Source: Myxococcales bacterium
GTDB lineage: Bacteria > Myxococcota_A > Polyangia > Polyangiales > Polyangiaceae
DNA: 64,000 nt
Assembly (NCBI GenBank): GCA_903642325.1
Contig: CAHJWM010000032.1
Coordinates: 1-64,000 of the forward strand
Direction: 5' to 3'
The position numbers were made by a program, and so were the translations under genes. The notes below the pieces were generated by a model. It had not been told where the DNA came from. It saw only the letters and a program-made list of their open reading frames with translations, and made no database searches. Shown here piece by piece: positions 35,365-43,994 of the stretch; positions within the stretch are counted from its first letter, which is position 1, and every line of letters begins with the position of its first letter.

Positions 35365-37047
35365 TCAGGCTTCTCCAGAGGTGGCAGGCTGAGCCGCTTC
35401 GGCCGCCGCCGAGGCGGCCGAAGCCGCCGTCGCATGACGACGCGCTTCTTCGATTTCGCGCGCTTCCGTGCTCAGGAAGTGGCTTGCTCCCACCTGAATT
35501 TGACGGGCCTTTTTGATACCCAGGCCCGTTCGAATGGCCAAGCGGTCCGCGTCCTCCCGGGCCAGATCTTGGACCGAACGGTAGCCGGCTTCCTCGAGCA
35601 ATTGCACCGTGCGCGTACCCACGCCGGGGACGAAGCGCAGTTTGTCGCGCTCCGTGAGTGGCTCCACCTGTGAAGATGCGCGGTGAATTCGGTCCCGACG
35701 CATGCGCTCCATCGTGCGCTCAGCTGCCAACTTCAGCTCCTGGGCCCGCTGCTCCGATGTAACACCCTCGATCGTGACGAGCTCCTCGATAGCGGCCTCG
35801 GCGATCTCGTCGAGCGCGCGAAAGCCAAGGCGATACATAGCTTTGGCAAGCTCCTCGTCGACGTCATCGATCTCCTTGAGCACGACCAGGGCCTCGTCCT
35901 CCATCTGCTTGAATTTGCTCTCACTGATGATGTCGAGCTTCCAACCCGTGAGCTGCGAGGCCAAACGCACGTTCTGGCCCTTCCGGCCGATGGCCAGCGA
36001 CAGTTTCTCGTCCGGGACCACGAGCTCCATCCGGTGGTCCGCCTCATCGACGATCACCTTGTTCACTTCTGCCGGCTGAATCGCGTTGATGATATAACGA
36101 GCCGGATCGCGGTCGAAGGGAACGATGTCGATCTTCTCGCCGCGTAGCTCTTGGACCACGGCTTGCACCCGCGAGCCCTTGATGCCGACGCAAGCACCGA
36201 CCGGGTCCACGTCCGAGTCTCGAGTGGTAACCGCGATTTTGCTACGCGAGCCTGGCTCGCGCGCGACGCCCACGATCTTGACGATGCCTTCGTAGATCTC
36301 GGGGACCTCAGCTTCGAACAGCTTTTCGACCAGATTCGGCTGGCTACGGCTGAGGATGATCATCGGGCCCCGCGACTCGCGGTCGATGTTTTTCACGAAA
36401 GCGACGATGCGGTCGCCCGGGCGATACGTCTCCCGCGGCGTTTGCTCACGCGCCGGCAGCACGCCTTCGGTCTTGCCCAAATCGACCACGATGTTGTGGC
36501 CTTTTTCGAAGCGCCGCACGATGCCGCGAATCAGTTGACCCTGGCGATCTTTGTATTCGTTGAAAATAATGTCGCGCTCCGCGTCTCGGACGCGCTGCAG
36601 TAACACTTGTTTGGCGGTTTGGGCGGCAATACGCCCGAACGTGCTGCGGGCCTGCTTCATATCGAGCACGCTGCCAAATTCCTTGTCCTGCTGACGCGCG
36701 CGATCGGCATCGCGCGGATGCCAAAACACCTGGAACCCGAGCTCCTCACCAATTTCGGCTTCCAGGCCGTGCTTGCGCGCGACGTCCAACGCTATCTCGC
36801 GTTCGGCCGTGGCAACGTCTTCGACCACCGTCATGTATTGGAACAAGTCGATGTTGCCACTCTCTTCGTTGAAGCGAGCCTCGAGCTCGCGCGTCGGCCC
36901 GAACGCCGCCTGCGCGGCTTTCAAGATGGCCGCCTCCATCGTCTCGATCAGCACCTTTTTATCGATGCCTTTTTCCTGAGCGACCTGCTCGACAATCGTG
37001 CCGAGGTCGAGGCCTAAGCCTGCTGCTGCTGCTGCCTGCGCTGCCAT
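35365..37047 (-). CDS. nusA: Transcription elongation factor NusA
   Basis: 560 residues. The NusA N-terminal domain (about 1-150), S1 domain (about 150-215, [24 protein letters not shown]) and two KH domains (about 215-365, with [15 protein letters not shown] and [14 protein letters not shown]) are in order. A C-terminal helix-hairpin-helix region ([17 protein letters not shown]) and an Ala-rich tail follow. NusA promotes pausing, termination and, with partners, antitermination. It starts 3 bases after rimP. Confidence 0.96.
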   Translation of the reverse strand: MAAQAAAAAGLGLDLGTIVEQVAQEKGIDKKVLIETMEAAILKAAQAAFGPTRELEARFNEESGNIDLFQYMTVVEDVATAEREIALDVARKHGLEAEIGEELGFQVFWHPRDADRARQQDKEFGSVLDMKQARSTFGRIAAQTAKQVLLQRVRDAERDIIFNEYKDRQGQLIRGIVRRFEKGHNIVVDLGKTEGVLPAREQTPRETYRPGDRIVAFVKNIDRESRGPMIILSRSQPNLVEKLFEAEVPEIYEGIVKIVGVAREPGSRSKIAVTTRDSDVDPVGACVGIKGSRVQAVVQELRGEKIDIVPFDRDPARYIINAIQPAEVNKVIVDEADHRMELVVPDEKLSLAIGRKGQNVRLASQLTGWKLDIISESKFKQMEDEALVVLKEIDDVDEELAKAMYRLGFRALDEIAEAAIEELVTIEGVTSEQRAQELKLAAERTMERMRRDRIHRASSQVEPLTERDKLRFVPGVGTRTVQLLEEAGYRSVQDLAREDADRLAIRTGLGIKKARQIQVGASHFLSTEAREIEEARRHATAASAASAAAEAAQPATSGEA

Positions 37048-37050
37048 CTG

Positions 37051-37671
37051 TCACCTGCTCCGTTGTGGCGGCTGGCTCTTTTTAGCCGTGCCGGAAGTGC
37101 GCCTGTCCGACGTCTTCGCCGAGGCGCGCGTACCAGTACCCTTTTTCCATTCGAACAGGATTCGGGCACTTTGAATCGTTTCGAGCTCGATGCTGCCAAG
37201 CTCGCCATGCTCGGACTCGAGTAGCACGGCCCCGTGGTCGTCCAGACCGCGAAGCATGCCGAAGATCACGCTTTGACCGGCACGCGGGGCCGTCAACTTG
37301 AGGCGCGCCGCCTGACCGGCGAATCGCTCGTAATCGCGACGCACGTAGAGCGCGCGTTCCACGCCGGGGGAACCGACCTCGAGCGTGTAGCGATGCGGAA
37401 TGCAATCGGCGACATCCAGCGCGGCCGAGAGATCACGCGAAATATCCGCGCACAGATCGACCGTCACGCCGTAGCCGGGGACGAGCGAGCTACCTCCCTC
37501 GGCGAACACGCGCTCGATGCGCTCGATACTTATCTCGAGCAGCCAACCCCCGCGATCCGTACGCCAAATGCACTCGACACACTCGACGCCGTGCGCGGCG
37601 AGCACGGGCCCGAGCGCGGCGTGCAACTTTGCGCGATCGATGCCTGGAATTTTTTCGTAGGAGACGTTCAT
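37051..37671 (-). CDS. rimP: Ribosome maturation factor RimP
   Basis: 206 residues, with a basic C-terminal extension of about 35 residues (RASAKTSDRRTSGTAKK) beyond the usual end. The RimP pattern is clear: GVECVECIWRTDRGGWLLEISIER, DLSAALDVADCIPHRYTLEVGSPG and LGSIELETIQSARILFEW. RimP assists 30S assembly. It heads the rimP-nusA-infB operon, with no obvious ribosome site and an intrinsic terminator only 16 bases upstream of its start. Confidence 0.93.
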   Translation of the reverse strand: MNVSYEKIPGIDRAKLHAALGPVLAAHGVECVECIWRTDRGGWLLEISIERIERVFAEGGSSLVPGYGVTVDLCADISRDLSAALDVADCIPHRYTLEVGSPGVERALYVRRDYERFAGQAARLKLTAPRAGQSVIFGMLRGLDDHGAVLLESEHGELGSIELETIQSARILFEWKKGTGTRASAKTSDRRTSGTAKKSQPPQRSR

Positions 37672-37687
37672 GCGGAGGACAGCAAAT

Positions 37688-37721
37688 AAAAAAAACGGAC
37701 CCTCTGAGAAGAGCGGGTCCG
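37688..37721 (-). terminator. Intrinsic terminator in the rimP leader
   Basis: On the minus strand a perfect 7-bp stem CGGACCC/GGGTCCG (37721-37715 with 37702-37696, 12-base loop) is followed directly by eight Ts (37695-37688). The T-run ends 16 bases before the rimP ATG. It could end the serA transcript, but it also lies downstream of a promoter at 37750-37778, so transcripts for rimP would have to pass it. Confidence 0.85.
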
Positions 37722-37749
37722 CTGGGAACCACCCGAGTTGTCGCGGCGC

Positions 37750-37778
37750 ATTCTAGCCGACGGCCCCGGGGCCCGCAA
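37750..37778 (-). promoter_or_regulatory. Candidate rimP operon promoter
   Basis: On the minus strand a -35 TTGCGG (37778-37773) stands 17 bases from a good -10 TAGAAT (37755-37750). Transcription would begin about 37743 and give a leader of about 70 bases carrying the terminator. The -35 is weak (TTG only). Confidence 0.5.
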
Positions 37779-37831
37779 GTGCCCATAGCCCATTGAAATC
37801 GTTGACTATTTTTTGGTGGGCGCGAACCAGC

Positions 37832-39043
37832 TCAGGCGAGGTTGGGCAGCGTGACCAGGTCCACATGCAGCACTTCGCCGTCGAACGCCATGATTTCTTG
37901 GAGCGATGCGTCCGATGGCCGCGAAGCGAGGCGGATTTTGGCGCAAGCCGCGCGCCCGCCCTCGAACACGGTGTTGTCTAGCTCTTGCACGTTGATGCCG
38001 TGCCGCTTGAGGACGCCGAGCACGTTGGCGAGTGCTCCGACTTTGTCCACGTGACGAACGACCAGCTGATAGCGCGCCCAGGAGGACGCGCTGATGTTGA
38101 CCACGTTCGCGACCTCTCCCTTGGTCAGGAACCCGCGCAAGATGCGCACGGTCTCGTTGGCGATCGCGATCTGGGCCTCGTCCGTAGACGCACCGATGTG
38201 CGGCGTCGCGTAGACCAACCCGCTTTGCAAGATCGGGTGGCTGTATTCACCCTCGCGGCTGTCGGGCTCCCCGGGCAGAACATCGAGCCCGACGCGCAGA
38301 CCCTTCCGCGGAATGAGCTCCAAGAGCGCGTCGTAGTCAACGAGCTCGGCGCGCGCGGTGTTCACGAAAATGGCGCGGTCGGGAAGTGCTTCTAGCACCC
38401 GGCGATCCACGATGTTTTTCGTGCGCTCGCCGAGCTCCAAATGCACACTGAAAATGTCGACGGAGCGCGCCAATTCTTCGGCGCTGGCGCAGCGTGTCAC
38501 GCCGAGCTCCGCGGCGCGCGAGGCGGATAACGATCGCGAGCAAGCATGAGGTTGCATACCGTAGGCCTGAGCAAGCTTGATCACCGTGCGGCCCACGTGC
38601 CCCGCGCCCAAGACTCCTATCTTGCGGCCATTCAGGCCGACCGCGCGCGCGAGCTCGTGTTTTTCCCATTTGCCCTGGCGCAGGCTCACGACGCCGTCCG
38701 GCACGCGCCGATCGAGGCACCCAATTAGGGTGAGCGTGAGCTCGGCGACCGCCGAAGCGTTCTTGCCGGGGCAGTTGGCGACATAGATGCCGCGTTCGCT
38801 CGCGGTCGATACGTCGATGTTGCTCACGCCCGCGCCCGCGCGGATGATCAAATTCAGCGCCTTACCCGCGTCGATCGCCGCTTGGTTGACCACCGTGCCT
38901 CGTACGATCAGCACGTTCACGCCGTCGAGCACGTTGACCAGCTCTTCACCGTCCAGGTCGGGCTCGTAGATTACCTCGACCCCGAGGGTTCGCATTTCGT
39001 CGAGGCTCGACTCCGAAAGCCGGTCCGCTGCTAGGACTCTCAT
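37832..39043 (-). CDS. serA: D-3-phosphoglycerate dehydrogenase
   Basis: 403 residues. The D-isomer 2-hydroxyacid dehydrogenase fold has the NAD-binding IGVLGAGHVGRTVIKLAQ, catalytic-site ASTDEAQ and NTARAELVD segments. A C-terminal ACT domain (about 325-403, YQLVVRHVDKVGALANVLGVLKRHG) is present; it is the shorter SerA form without the intervening domain. It makes 3-phosphohydroxypyruvate for serine synthesis. It follows DUF1285 by 15 bases. Confidence 0.9.
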   Translation of the reverse strand: MRVLAADRLSESSLDEMRTLGVEVIYEPDLDGEELVNVLDGVNVLIVRGTVVNQAAIDAGKALNLIIRAGAGVSNIDVSTASERGIYVANCPGKNASAVAELTLTLIGCLDRRVPDGVVSLRQGKWEKHELARAVGLNGRKIGVLGAGHVGRTVIKLAQAYGMQPHACSRSLSASRAAELGVTRCASAEELARSVDIFSVHLELGERTKNIVDRRVLEALPDRAIFVNTARAELVDYDALLELIPRKGLRVGLDVLPGEPDSREGEYSHPILQSGLVYATPHIGASTDEAQIAIANETVRILRGFLTKGEVANVVNISASSWARYQLVVRHVDKVGALANVLGVLKRHGINVQELDNTVFEGGRAACAKIRLASRPSDASLQEIMAFDGEVLHVDLVTLPNLA

Positions 39044-39058
39044 CTTTGGGGCCTTCTA

Positions 39059-39562
39059 TCACGCCACATCGCCAAAGTTTTCGAGCGCGTACCGCTGTCC
39101 GGCAATTTCCAGCGAAAGGGCCCCATTTTCGTCGTCAATGAGCCAGGACCCGAGCGAGATTTGCGCCGCCTGCGTGAAGCGCGCGGCGAACTTGCCGCCT
39201 TTCACGACGGTGAACAGCGCGCCGCTCCGGCCCACCAACAGCGTGCACGGATCGAGCTCGCTCTCACTGCCGTCGGATAAACGAAGCCGCAGCGAACCGG
39301 CCTCTTCCCGTACTCCGCGCACGAAAAAGGGCGTGGCCTCGACCCGGAAGTAGCTCCAGTCGTAACCGTTGTTCAAGATGAAACGGCCGTCATCGGGGTG
39401 CACGTCGATCCAAGAGGCAAACGCGCGAGCCATGCCCGGATGCTCGACCAAGGCGCCATCGTGAAAGAATCGACCCTCGGCATCGAGCACGATCGAGCTC
39501 TCGCGCGAGCGGCCTTCCGGGGCCGGGTAACGAAAGAAATCGGGGTGGTCGCCGGGACGCAT
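39059..39562 (-). CDS. DUF1285-like protein
   Basis: 167 residues from ATG 39562. It matches DUF1285 features: SSIVLDAEGRFFHDGALVEH, a RFILNNGYDWSYFRVEATPFFVRGV core and a beta-rich C-terminal half. The family is a soluble beta protein of unknown function. It lies 19 bases after rimK and 15 bases before serA on the same strand, so it is probably in one operon with both. Confidence 0.65.
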   Translation of the reverse strand: MRPGDHPDFFRYPAPEGRSRESSIVLDAEGRFFHDGALVEHPGMARAFASWIDVHPDDGRFILNNGYDWSYFRVEATPFFVRGVREEAGSLRLRLSDGSESELDPCTLLVGRSGALFTVVKGGKFAARFTQAAQISLGSWLIDDENGALSLEIAGQRYALENFGDVA

Positions 39563-39581
39563 GCCCCGAGCGTAGCGCGCC

Positions 39582-40733
39582 TCAACCCGCGGCGGCAGGC
39601 GTGGGCAACAAGGAACGCAAGCTAACGTAGCTGCCGAAGCAGAGCAAAATGTCTCCCACCTGCAACCGGTCGGGGCCCCGAGGGTTAGGGAGCACGGTGC
39701 CTTGGCGAGTGATGCTGAGCACCTGCACGTCGCGATCGCGCAGGCTGAGCTCGGAGAGCATGCGTTCCGCGAGCTCCGAGCCCCGCTGCACGGTGAGCTC
39801 GACCGCGCCATACCCGCTTTTCAGCGTCAGGCGCTGGCGAAGGTCGAAGTCCGGAAATTGCACTTGTTGCTCTAGGTGCTGGATGATGGCCGACGCGACG
39901 TCGACCCCGGTCGCAGTCTCGATGCCTTCCAGCCCCGGTGACGAATTCACCTCGAGCACTTGCGGCCCGTCGGGGCCTTCGAGCATGTCGACGCCGGCCA
40001 CGTGTAAGCCCATGACCTGCGAAGCGACGATCGCCGTCCGCTCGTACACGGCGTCGATGTCGATCTTCGTGGCCCGCCCGCCGCGGTGCAAATTGGCGCG
40101 GAATTCGTCACCTGAAGCTCTTCGGCTCATCGCGGCCACGACCCGATCGCCAACCACGAAGGCTCGAATGTCACGGCCACGGCTTTCGCTCACGAAGCGC
40201 TGAATCACTACGTCTTGCCGGGTGCTTTGCAGGGTCTCTATGATCGCTTCCGCCATCTTGGGTGTCTCGGCCAAGATCACCCCGATACCCTGCGCGCCCT
40301 CGAGCAGCTTGATCACGACGGGGGCACCCCCCACCGCCTCGATCGATTGCGGGACGTTGGCGCGATCGCGCGCGAAGGCGGTCGGAGGAATGCCCACTTG
40401 ATGGCGGCTCAGGAGCTGCGTGGAGCGCAGCTTGTCGCGGGCGGAGCCGATCGCGAAAGACGAGTTCAGTGAGAACACGCCCATCTGCTCGAACTGGCGT
40501 ACCACTGCCGTGCCGAACGCACTAACGGACGCTCCGATGCGGGGGATCACGGCATCGTAGCGACTCAGCCTGCGGTTTCTGAAGAACAGCGCCGGACGGC
40601 CCGACTCGACGAGCAGGCTGAAGCGGAGCGTGTGCAGGACTTTTACGCGGTGGCCGTGTTTCAGGCACGCCTCGCGCAGACGGCGCGTGCTGTAGGCCTG
40701 CGCGTTGCAAGATAGGACCGCGACCTTCAACAC
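39582..40733 (-). CDS. rimK: RimK-type ATP-grasp ligase fused to RCK_C domain
   Basis: 383 residues from GTG 40733. Residues about 1-295 form a RimK ATP-grasp ligase: SAFGTAVVRQFEQMGV, PVVIKLLEGAQGIGV, QRFVSESRGRDIRAFVVGDRV and the metal-site LEVNSSPGLEG. RimK adds glutamate to the C-terminus of ribosomal protein S6. Residues about 310-380 (GAVELTVQRGSELAERMLSE ... LQVGDILLCFGSYVSLRSLLP) match an RCK_C/TrkA-C ligand-binding domain, which is not part of usual RimK. It overlaps the rimB stop by 7 bases. Confidence 0.85.
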   Translation of the reverse strand: MLKVAVLSCNAQAYSTRRLREACLKHGHRVKVLHTLRFSLLVESGRPALFFRNRRLSRYDAVIPRIGASVSAFGTAVVRQFEQMGVFSLNSSFAIGSARDKLRSTQLLSRHQVGIPPTAFARDRANVPQSIEAVGGAPVVIKLLEGAQGIGVILAETPKMAEAIIETLQSTRQDVVIQRFVSESRGRDIRAFVVGDRVVAAMSRRASGDEFRANLHRGGRATKIDIDAVYERTAIVASQVMGLHVAGVDMLEGPDGPQVLEVNSSPGLEGIETATGVDVASAIIQHLEQQVQFPDFDLRQRLTLKSGYGAVELTVQRGSELAERMLSELSLRDRDVQVLSITRQGTVLPNPRGPDRLQVGDILLCFGSYVSLRSLLPTPAAAG

Positions 40734-41230
40734 GCGTCGGGCCTCTCGCGGGCTCGTTTGGGCGTGGCCGGCTCGAGATTGGAGGATTTCCGCGGTGCCG
40801 ACCGACCAAGCAAGTAGCGCCGGCTCGGGTCGATTAGAAAATCGTGGGCCAAGGCGCGCCGACCGATCAGCATGCGAAAAATCATCTGCCCGCGATCGAC
40901 CAGACTAAGCTCTATCTCGCGTTCCACGGACCCGATGCGCAGTCGAGCGGCAACGAAGATACGCACTTCGACCTCGCCATTGGACGCTCTGACGCGGCCC
41001 CGTCGGACCACCAGCGCCTCGACCGTGACACGGCGCTCGCTGCGATTGCGACTCAAACGCACGTCGAATCGAACTCGGCCCGAAACCAGCTCGCAAATGT
41101 TCTCGACGTGCAGCGCGCTGCTCCGCGCACCGGTATCTATCTTCGCCCGTAGCCGCGCGATCCGCCACTCTGGAAGGTCGACGTATTCGGTCACGCCGAT
41201 GACCAGCGGCTTGGTCGTGCTTCGCTTCAC
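40727..41230 (-). CDS. rimB: RimB-like retropepsin-fold protease
   Basis: 167 residues from the GTG at 41230; a TTG at 41269 would add 13. The aspartic protease-like motif AKIDTGARSSALHV is the hallmark of the Zn_protease/RimB family (ATP-dependent zinc protease name is historical). A VTEYVDLPEW start and RMLIGRRAL end agree. RimB has been linked to RimK in Pseudomonas, where it counteracts S6 modification. The coupled rimB-rimK order supports the same pairing. Confidence 0.82.
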   Translation of the reverse strand: MKRSTTKPLVIGVTEYVDLPEWRIARLRAKIDTGARSSALHVENICELVSGRVRFDVRLSRNRSERRVTVEALVVRRGRVRASNGEVEVRIFVAARLRIGSVEREIELSLVDRGQMIFRMLIGRRALAHDFLIDPSRRYLLGRSAPRKSSNLEPATPKRARERPDAC

Positions 41231-41345
41231 GCCGGCACACGATACTACAAGCCGGGAGTAGTCGCGCAACTGCGACGAAAGCGTTACACTTTGGAAATTG
41301 TGTGCGCTTCCGGACGCTCCCGACTAAACACGGAGCAAGCCGCCC

Positions 41346-42152
41346 ATGCCTGATGAATTTCCTACCCTCGAGGTAGTCGCCGCGGTCGGCGTCCTGGCCT
41401 TGTTCATCCGCACGCTCATCGTGGGAAGCGAGATGCGGGCCCTGCCCCCTTTTACGGCCGAGCTCGCTAGCGCCCTCGAGCGTGGCGATCGCGCCGCCGC
41501 ATTGACCGCGTGCAACGCGCCGAGCTCGCCCGCATTGGCGCGCTCGGCGCGGGAGCTCATCGCGAGCGCGGCCGAGCCTCCCTACGGACCGGACCTATCG
41601 ATCGAGCTGAAGCACGAGCAAAACGAGCTGGAGCAAGACCTGGGCCGGCGCGCTGAAAGTGGGCGCGCGCGCGACTTGATTGTGCTCTCGGTGCTGCTCG
41701 GAGCGATGGCCTTTGCGGTCTTGTCCAAGCTGCCGGTGAGCTCCTGGTTTCACTGGCTCGTCGCGTCCGCTGCACTGCTTTTGATCGTGGGCTACGTCAT
41801 GCGCATGCGCCTCCGCACTAAGGAGCGGGAGGAGCTCGGCCGCGTCGGCGAGGCCCTGACACGCATGGTGAATGCCGCTGGCGCAAGCCGCACGCGCCGC
41901 AGCGTGCACTCGATCGAAGGCGGCTGCGGCGCGTGCGGCGAAACGCTCTTCCTGATCGCGCGCGCGGGCGCGCTCGGTGCATCACTACCCGCGCTCGGTA
42001 TTCACGAGCTCAGGATCTGCAAAAACTGCGGACTGGTCGTGGGCCAGGCCGAAGACTCCGTGGTCTTGGGTCGAGCCGCGCTCGAAGAATTGAGCGTGCC
42101 CTTCGGCCTGGATGACGACGCGAGCTCCGACGATACCGAGCACGACGGCTAG
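41346..42152 (+). CDS. Membrane protein with C-terminal zinc ribbon
   Basis: 268 residues. A hydrophobic start (VVAAVGVLALFIRTLIVG) and two central helices (LIVLSVLLGAMAFAVLSKL; WLVASAALLLIVGYVM) flank a cytoplasmic helical stretch. The C-terminal part has two CxxC motifs, GCGACGETLF and RICKNCGLVVG, probably a zinc ribbon, and an acidic tail. The function is unknown; a membrane sensor or chaperone is a guess. It diverges from rimB. Confidence 0.55.
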   Translation: MPDEFPTLEVVAAVGVLALFIRTLIVGSEMRALPPFTAELASALERGDRAAALTACNAPSSPALARSARELIASAAEPPYGPDLSIELKHEQNELEQDLGRRAESGRARDLIVLSVLLGAMAFAVLSKLPVSSWFHWLVASAALLLIVGYVMRMRLRTKEREELGRVGEALTRMVNAAGASRTRRSVHSIEGGCGACGETLFLIARAGALGASLPALGIHELRICKNCGLVVGQAEDSVVLGRAALEELSVPFGLDDDASSDDTEHDG

Positions 42153-42252
42153 CACGCGAGGACACCTTTCCCCGAACCGTGCGGCTTTCTGGCGTGCGCC
42201 GTTCGCAATCGGCCTTGCATCCGCCGGCCTTACGAGACAACTTCGACCAGGC

Positions 42253-42993
42253 ATGGATAGCTCCGGCACGCACGACGCGAATCGCGCCTATTACGACGCC
42301 TTTTCAGCCGGCTACGAGGCGCAGCGCGGTCCTAACGACCCAGGTGGCTATCACGATCTGCTCGATGAGCTCGAGTCAGAGTACGTGAAGCGCTACGGCG
42401 CCGACCGGGACGTACTCGAAGTAGGCTGCGGCACGGGTCTCGTTCTAGAGCGCATCGCTCGTTTTGCGAGGTCGGCGCGCGGCGTCGACCTCTCGCCGGG
42501 CATGTTGCAGAAAGCCCGCGCACGCGGGCTCGACGTCGTACTTGGCTCGGCCACTTCCCTACCCTTCGAGGACAATCGCTTCGACATCACCTGCTCGTTC
42601 AAAGTTCTGGCCCACGTCCCCGAGGTGGAAGTCGCGCTGGCCGAGATGGTGCGTGTGACGCGCCCGGGCGGCATCGTACTCGCCGAGTTTTACAATCCCT
42701 ACAGCCTGCGCGGTCTCGTGAAGCGTTTCGGTCCAGCTGGGCGTATCGCGGCTTCGGCCAACGAGAGCCAGGTCTATACTCGTTTCGATTCACCCTTTTC
42801 GCTGCGGAAGCTGCTGCCCCCAGGCGGCGTGCTGGTCGGCGCCCGCGGGGTGCGGATCGTGACGCCCACGGCCAAGGTGATGAAAAGCGCGATCGGTCGT
42901 CGTCTGTTTCGCGCCGCCGAGCGCGCCTTGTGCGATTCACCCCTGCGGGTATTCGCGGGCTTCTATGTGGCGGCGATCGAGAAGCGCGGGTGA
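42253..42993 (+). CDS. Class I SAM-dependent methyltransferase
   Basis: 246 residues from ATG 42253; the frame extends 47 codons upstream but the N-terminus reads best from here. Motif I DVLEVGCGTGLVLERI, motif II GVDLSPGMLQKA and a MVRVTRPGGIVLAEFYNP post-motif are clear. It resembles UbiE/arsenite-type small-molecule methyltransferases; the substrate is unknown. Confidence 0.82.
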   Translation: MDSSGTHDANRAYYDAFSAGYEAQRGPNDPGGYHDLLDELESEYVKRYGADRDVLEVGCGTGLVLERIARFARSARGVDLSPGMLQKARARGLDVVLGSATSLPFEDNRFDITCSFKVLAHVPEVEVALAEMVRVTRPGGIVLAEFYNPYSLRGLVKRFGPAGRIAASANESQVYTRFDSPFSLRKLLPPGGVLVGARGVRIVTPTAKVMKSAIGRRLFRAAERALCDSPLRVFAGFYVAAIEKRG

Positions 42994-42995
42994 GC

Positions 42996-43973
42996 TCAGA
43001 ATCGCCCGCTGAGCCCGAACAAGGCTCCGCCCGGAACTGGCACCGCGCCCGGCCGGAGCTCTAGCGTGGAGCTTTGCGGGCGGAGCTCCGCGGGCAACGT
43101 ACGGCGGCGGATCAAACGCTTTTCTGGCACGAACACCAGCTCCGCCTCCAAGATGCCTAGCATCGAAACGCCGAGCCACGTGTACGACGAATAATTGAGC
43201 GCAGCCTGCCAATTATGCAAGGTGACGTTGTTGCTCTGAGCCGCCTTGTCGACCCGGCTGGTCGCGAGGATCAGGTGCGTCTGTACGCCGAGAGCGGTCA
43301 ATGTGGCCGTGGCGAGCAAAATTTCGCTCGTCAAAAACACGTAGCCGAGCGCTTTTTCGTCGTTTTGAAATTGACCGACGCCAAATGGAACCAGCGCCAG
43401 CCAGCGACTCTTGGGCAAGATCACCGTTTCCTGCTGGGCGAGCCGCTCTAAAGCTGTCACGCGCACTCGCTCCTTGCGCGCGCGCTCGGCCTGCTGCAGC
43501 GAAGCCTCCTGAGCTTGCTTGATACGCTCGTCCTCTGCCTTGCGTATCACGTCGAACATCGTCTCGCGGACGCGCAGGAAGCGGTCTATGACCTGGGGGG
43601 GGAAGACCAGGCTATCCGGCGGCTTCATTTGCGGGTTCTGTCGGATCGCCGCGCGCAAGGGCTCGTTGGCCTGTTCGTTCTGGCCGATCCCGATCAGACA
43701 CGCAGCGTGGTAGATACGCGCGCTTTCGACCACGTCTGGATCGCGCAGCGGGCGGGGACTGTCGACGGCGAGCAGCAGATGAAAGGAGTCGGCGCACGTG
43801 CCGTACTTACCGGCCTCGTACAAGCTCACGACGCGCGCCAGCTCCGCCCTGTCGTTCAGCCGCGGCGCGTCGTTCACGGTCGGGCCGTGCGTTGTCTGCG
43901 CATACGAGGCGGGCGCGCACAAGAGCGCCCCGAGGAGGGCGCGGCGCGCAACACGGAATCGGAACAGAATCAT
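42996..43973 (-). CDS. Secreted TPR-like protein of unknown function
   Basis: 325 residues. A signal peptide ends near SYAQ (residue 26). A helical tetratrico-like segment (VVSLYEAGKYGTCADSFHLLL; HAACLIGIGQNEQANEPLR) and a coiled coil (AEDERIKQAQEASLQQAER) follow. One or two hydrophobic segments (GYVFLTSEILLATATLTALG) suggest an inner-membrane part. It is 21 bases after the kinase on the same strand, so it may be its partner. Confidence 0.6.
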   Translation of the reverse strand: MILFRFRVARRALLGALLCAPASYAQTTHGPTVNDAPRLNDRAELARVVSLYEAGKYGTCADSFHLLLAVDSPRPLRDPDVVESARIYHAACLIGIGQNEQANEPLRAAIRQNPQMKPPDSLVFPPQVIDRFLRVRETMFDVIRKAEDERIKQAQEASLQQAERARKERVRVTALERLAQQETVILPKSRWLALVPFGVGQFQNDEKALGYVFLTSEILLATATLTALGVQTHLILATSRVDKAAQSNNVTLHNWQAALNYSSYTWLGVSMLGILEAELVFVPEKRLIRRRTLPAELRPQSSTLELRPGAVPVPGGALFGLSGRF

Positions 43974-43994
43974 ACCGAGGGCAGTGGCGCCGGG

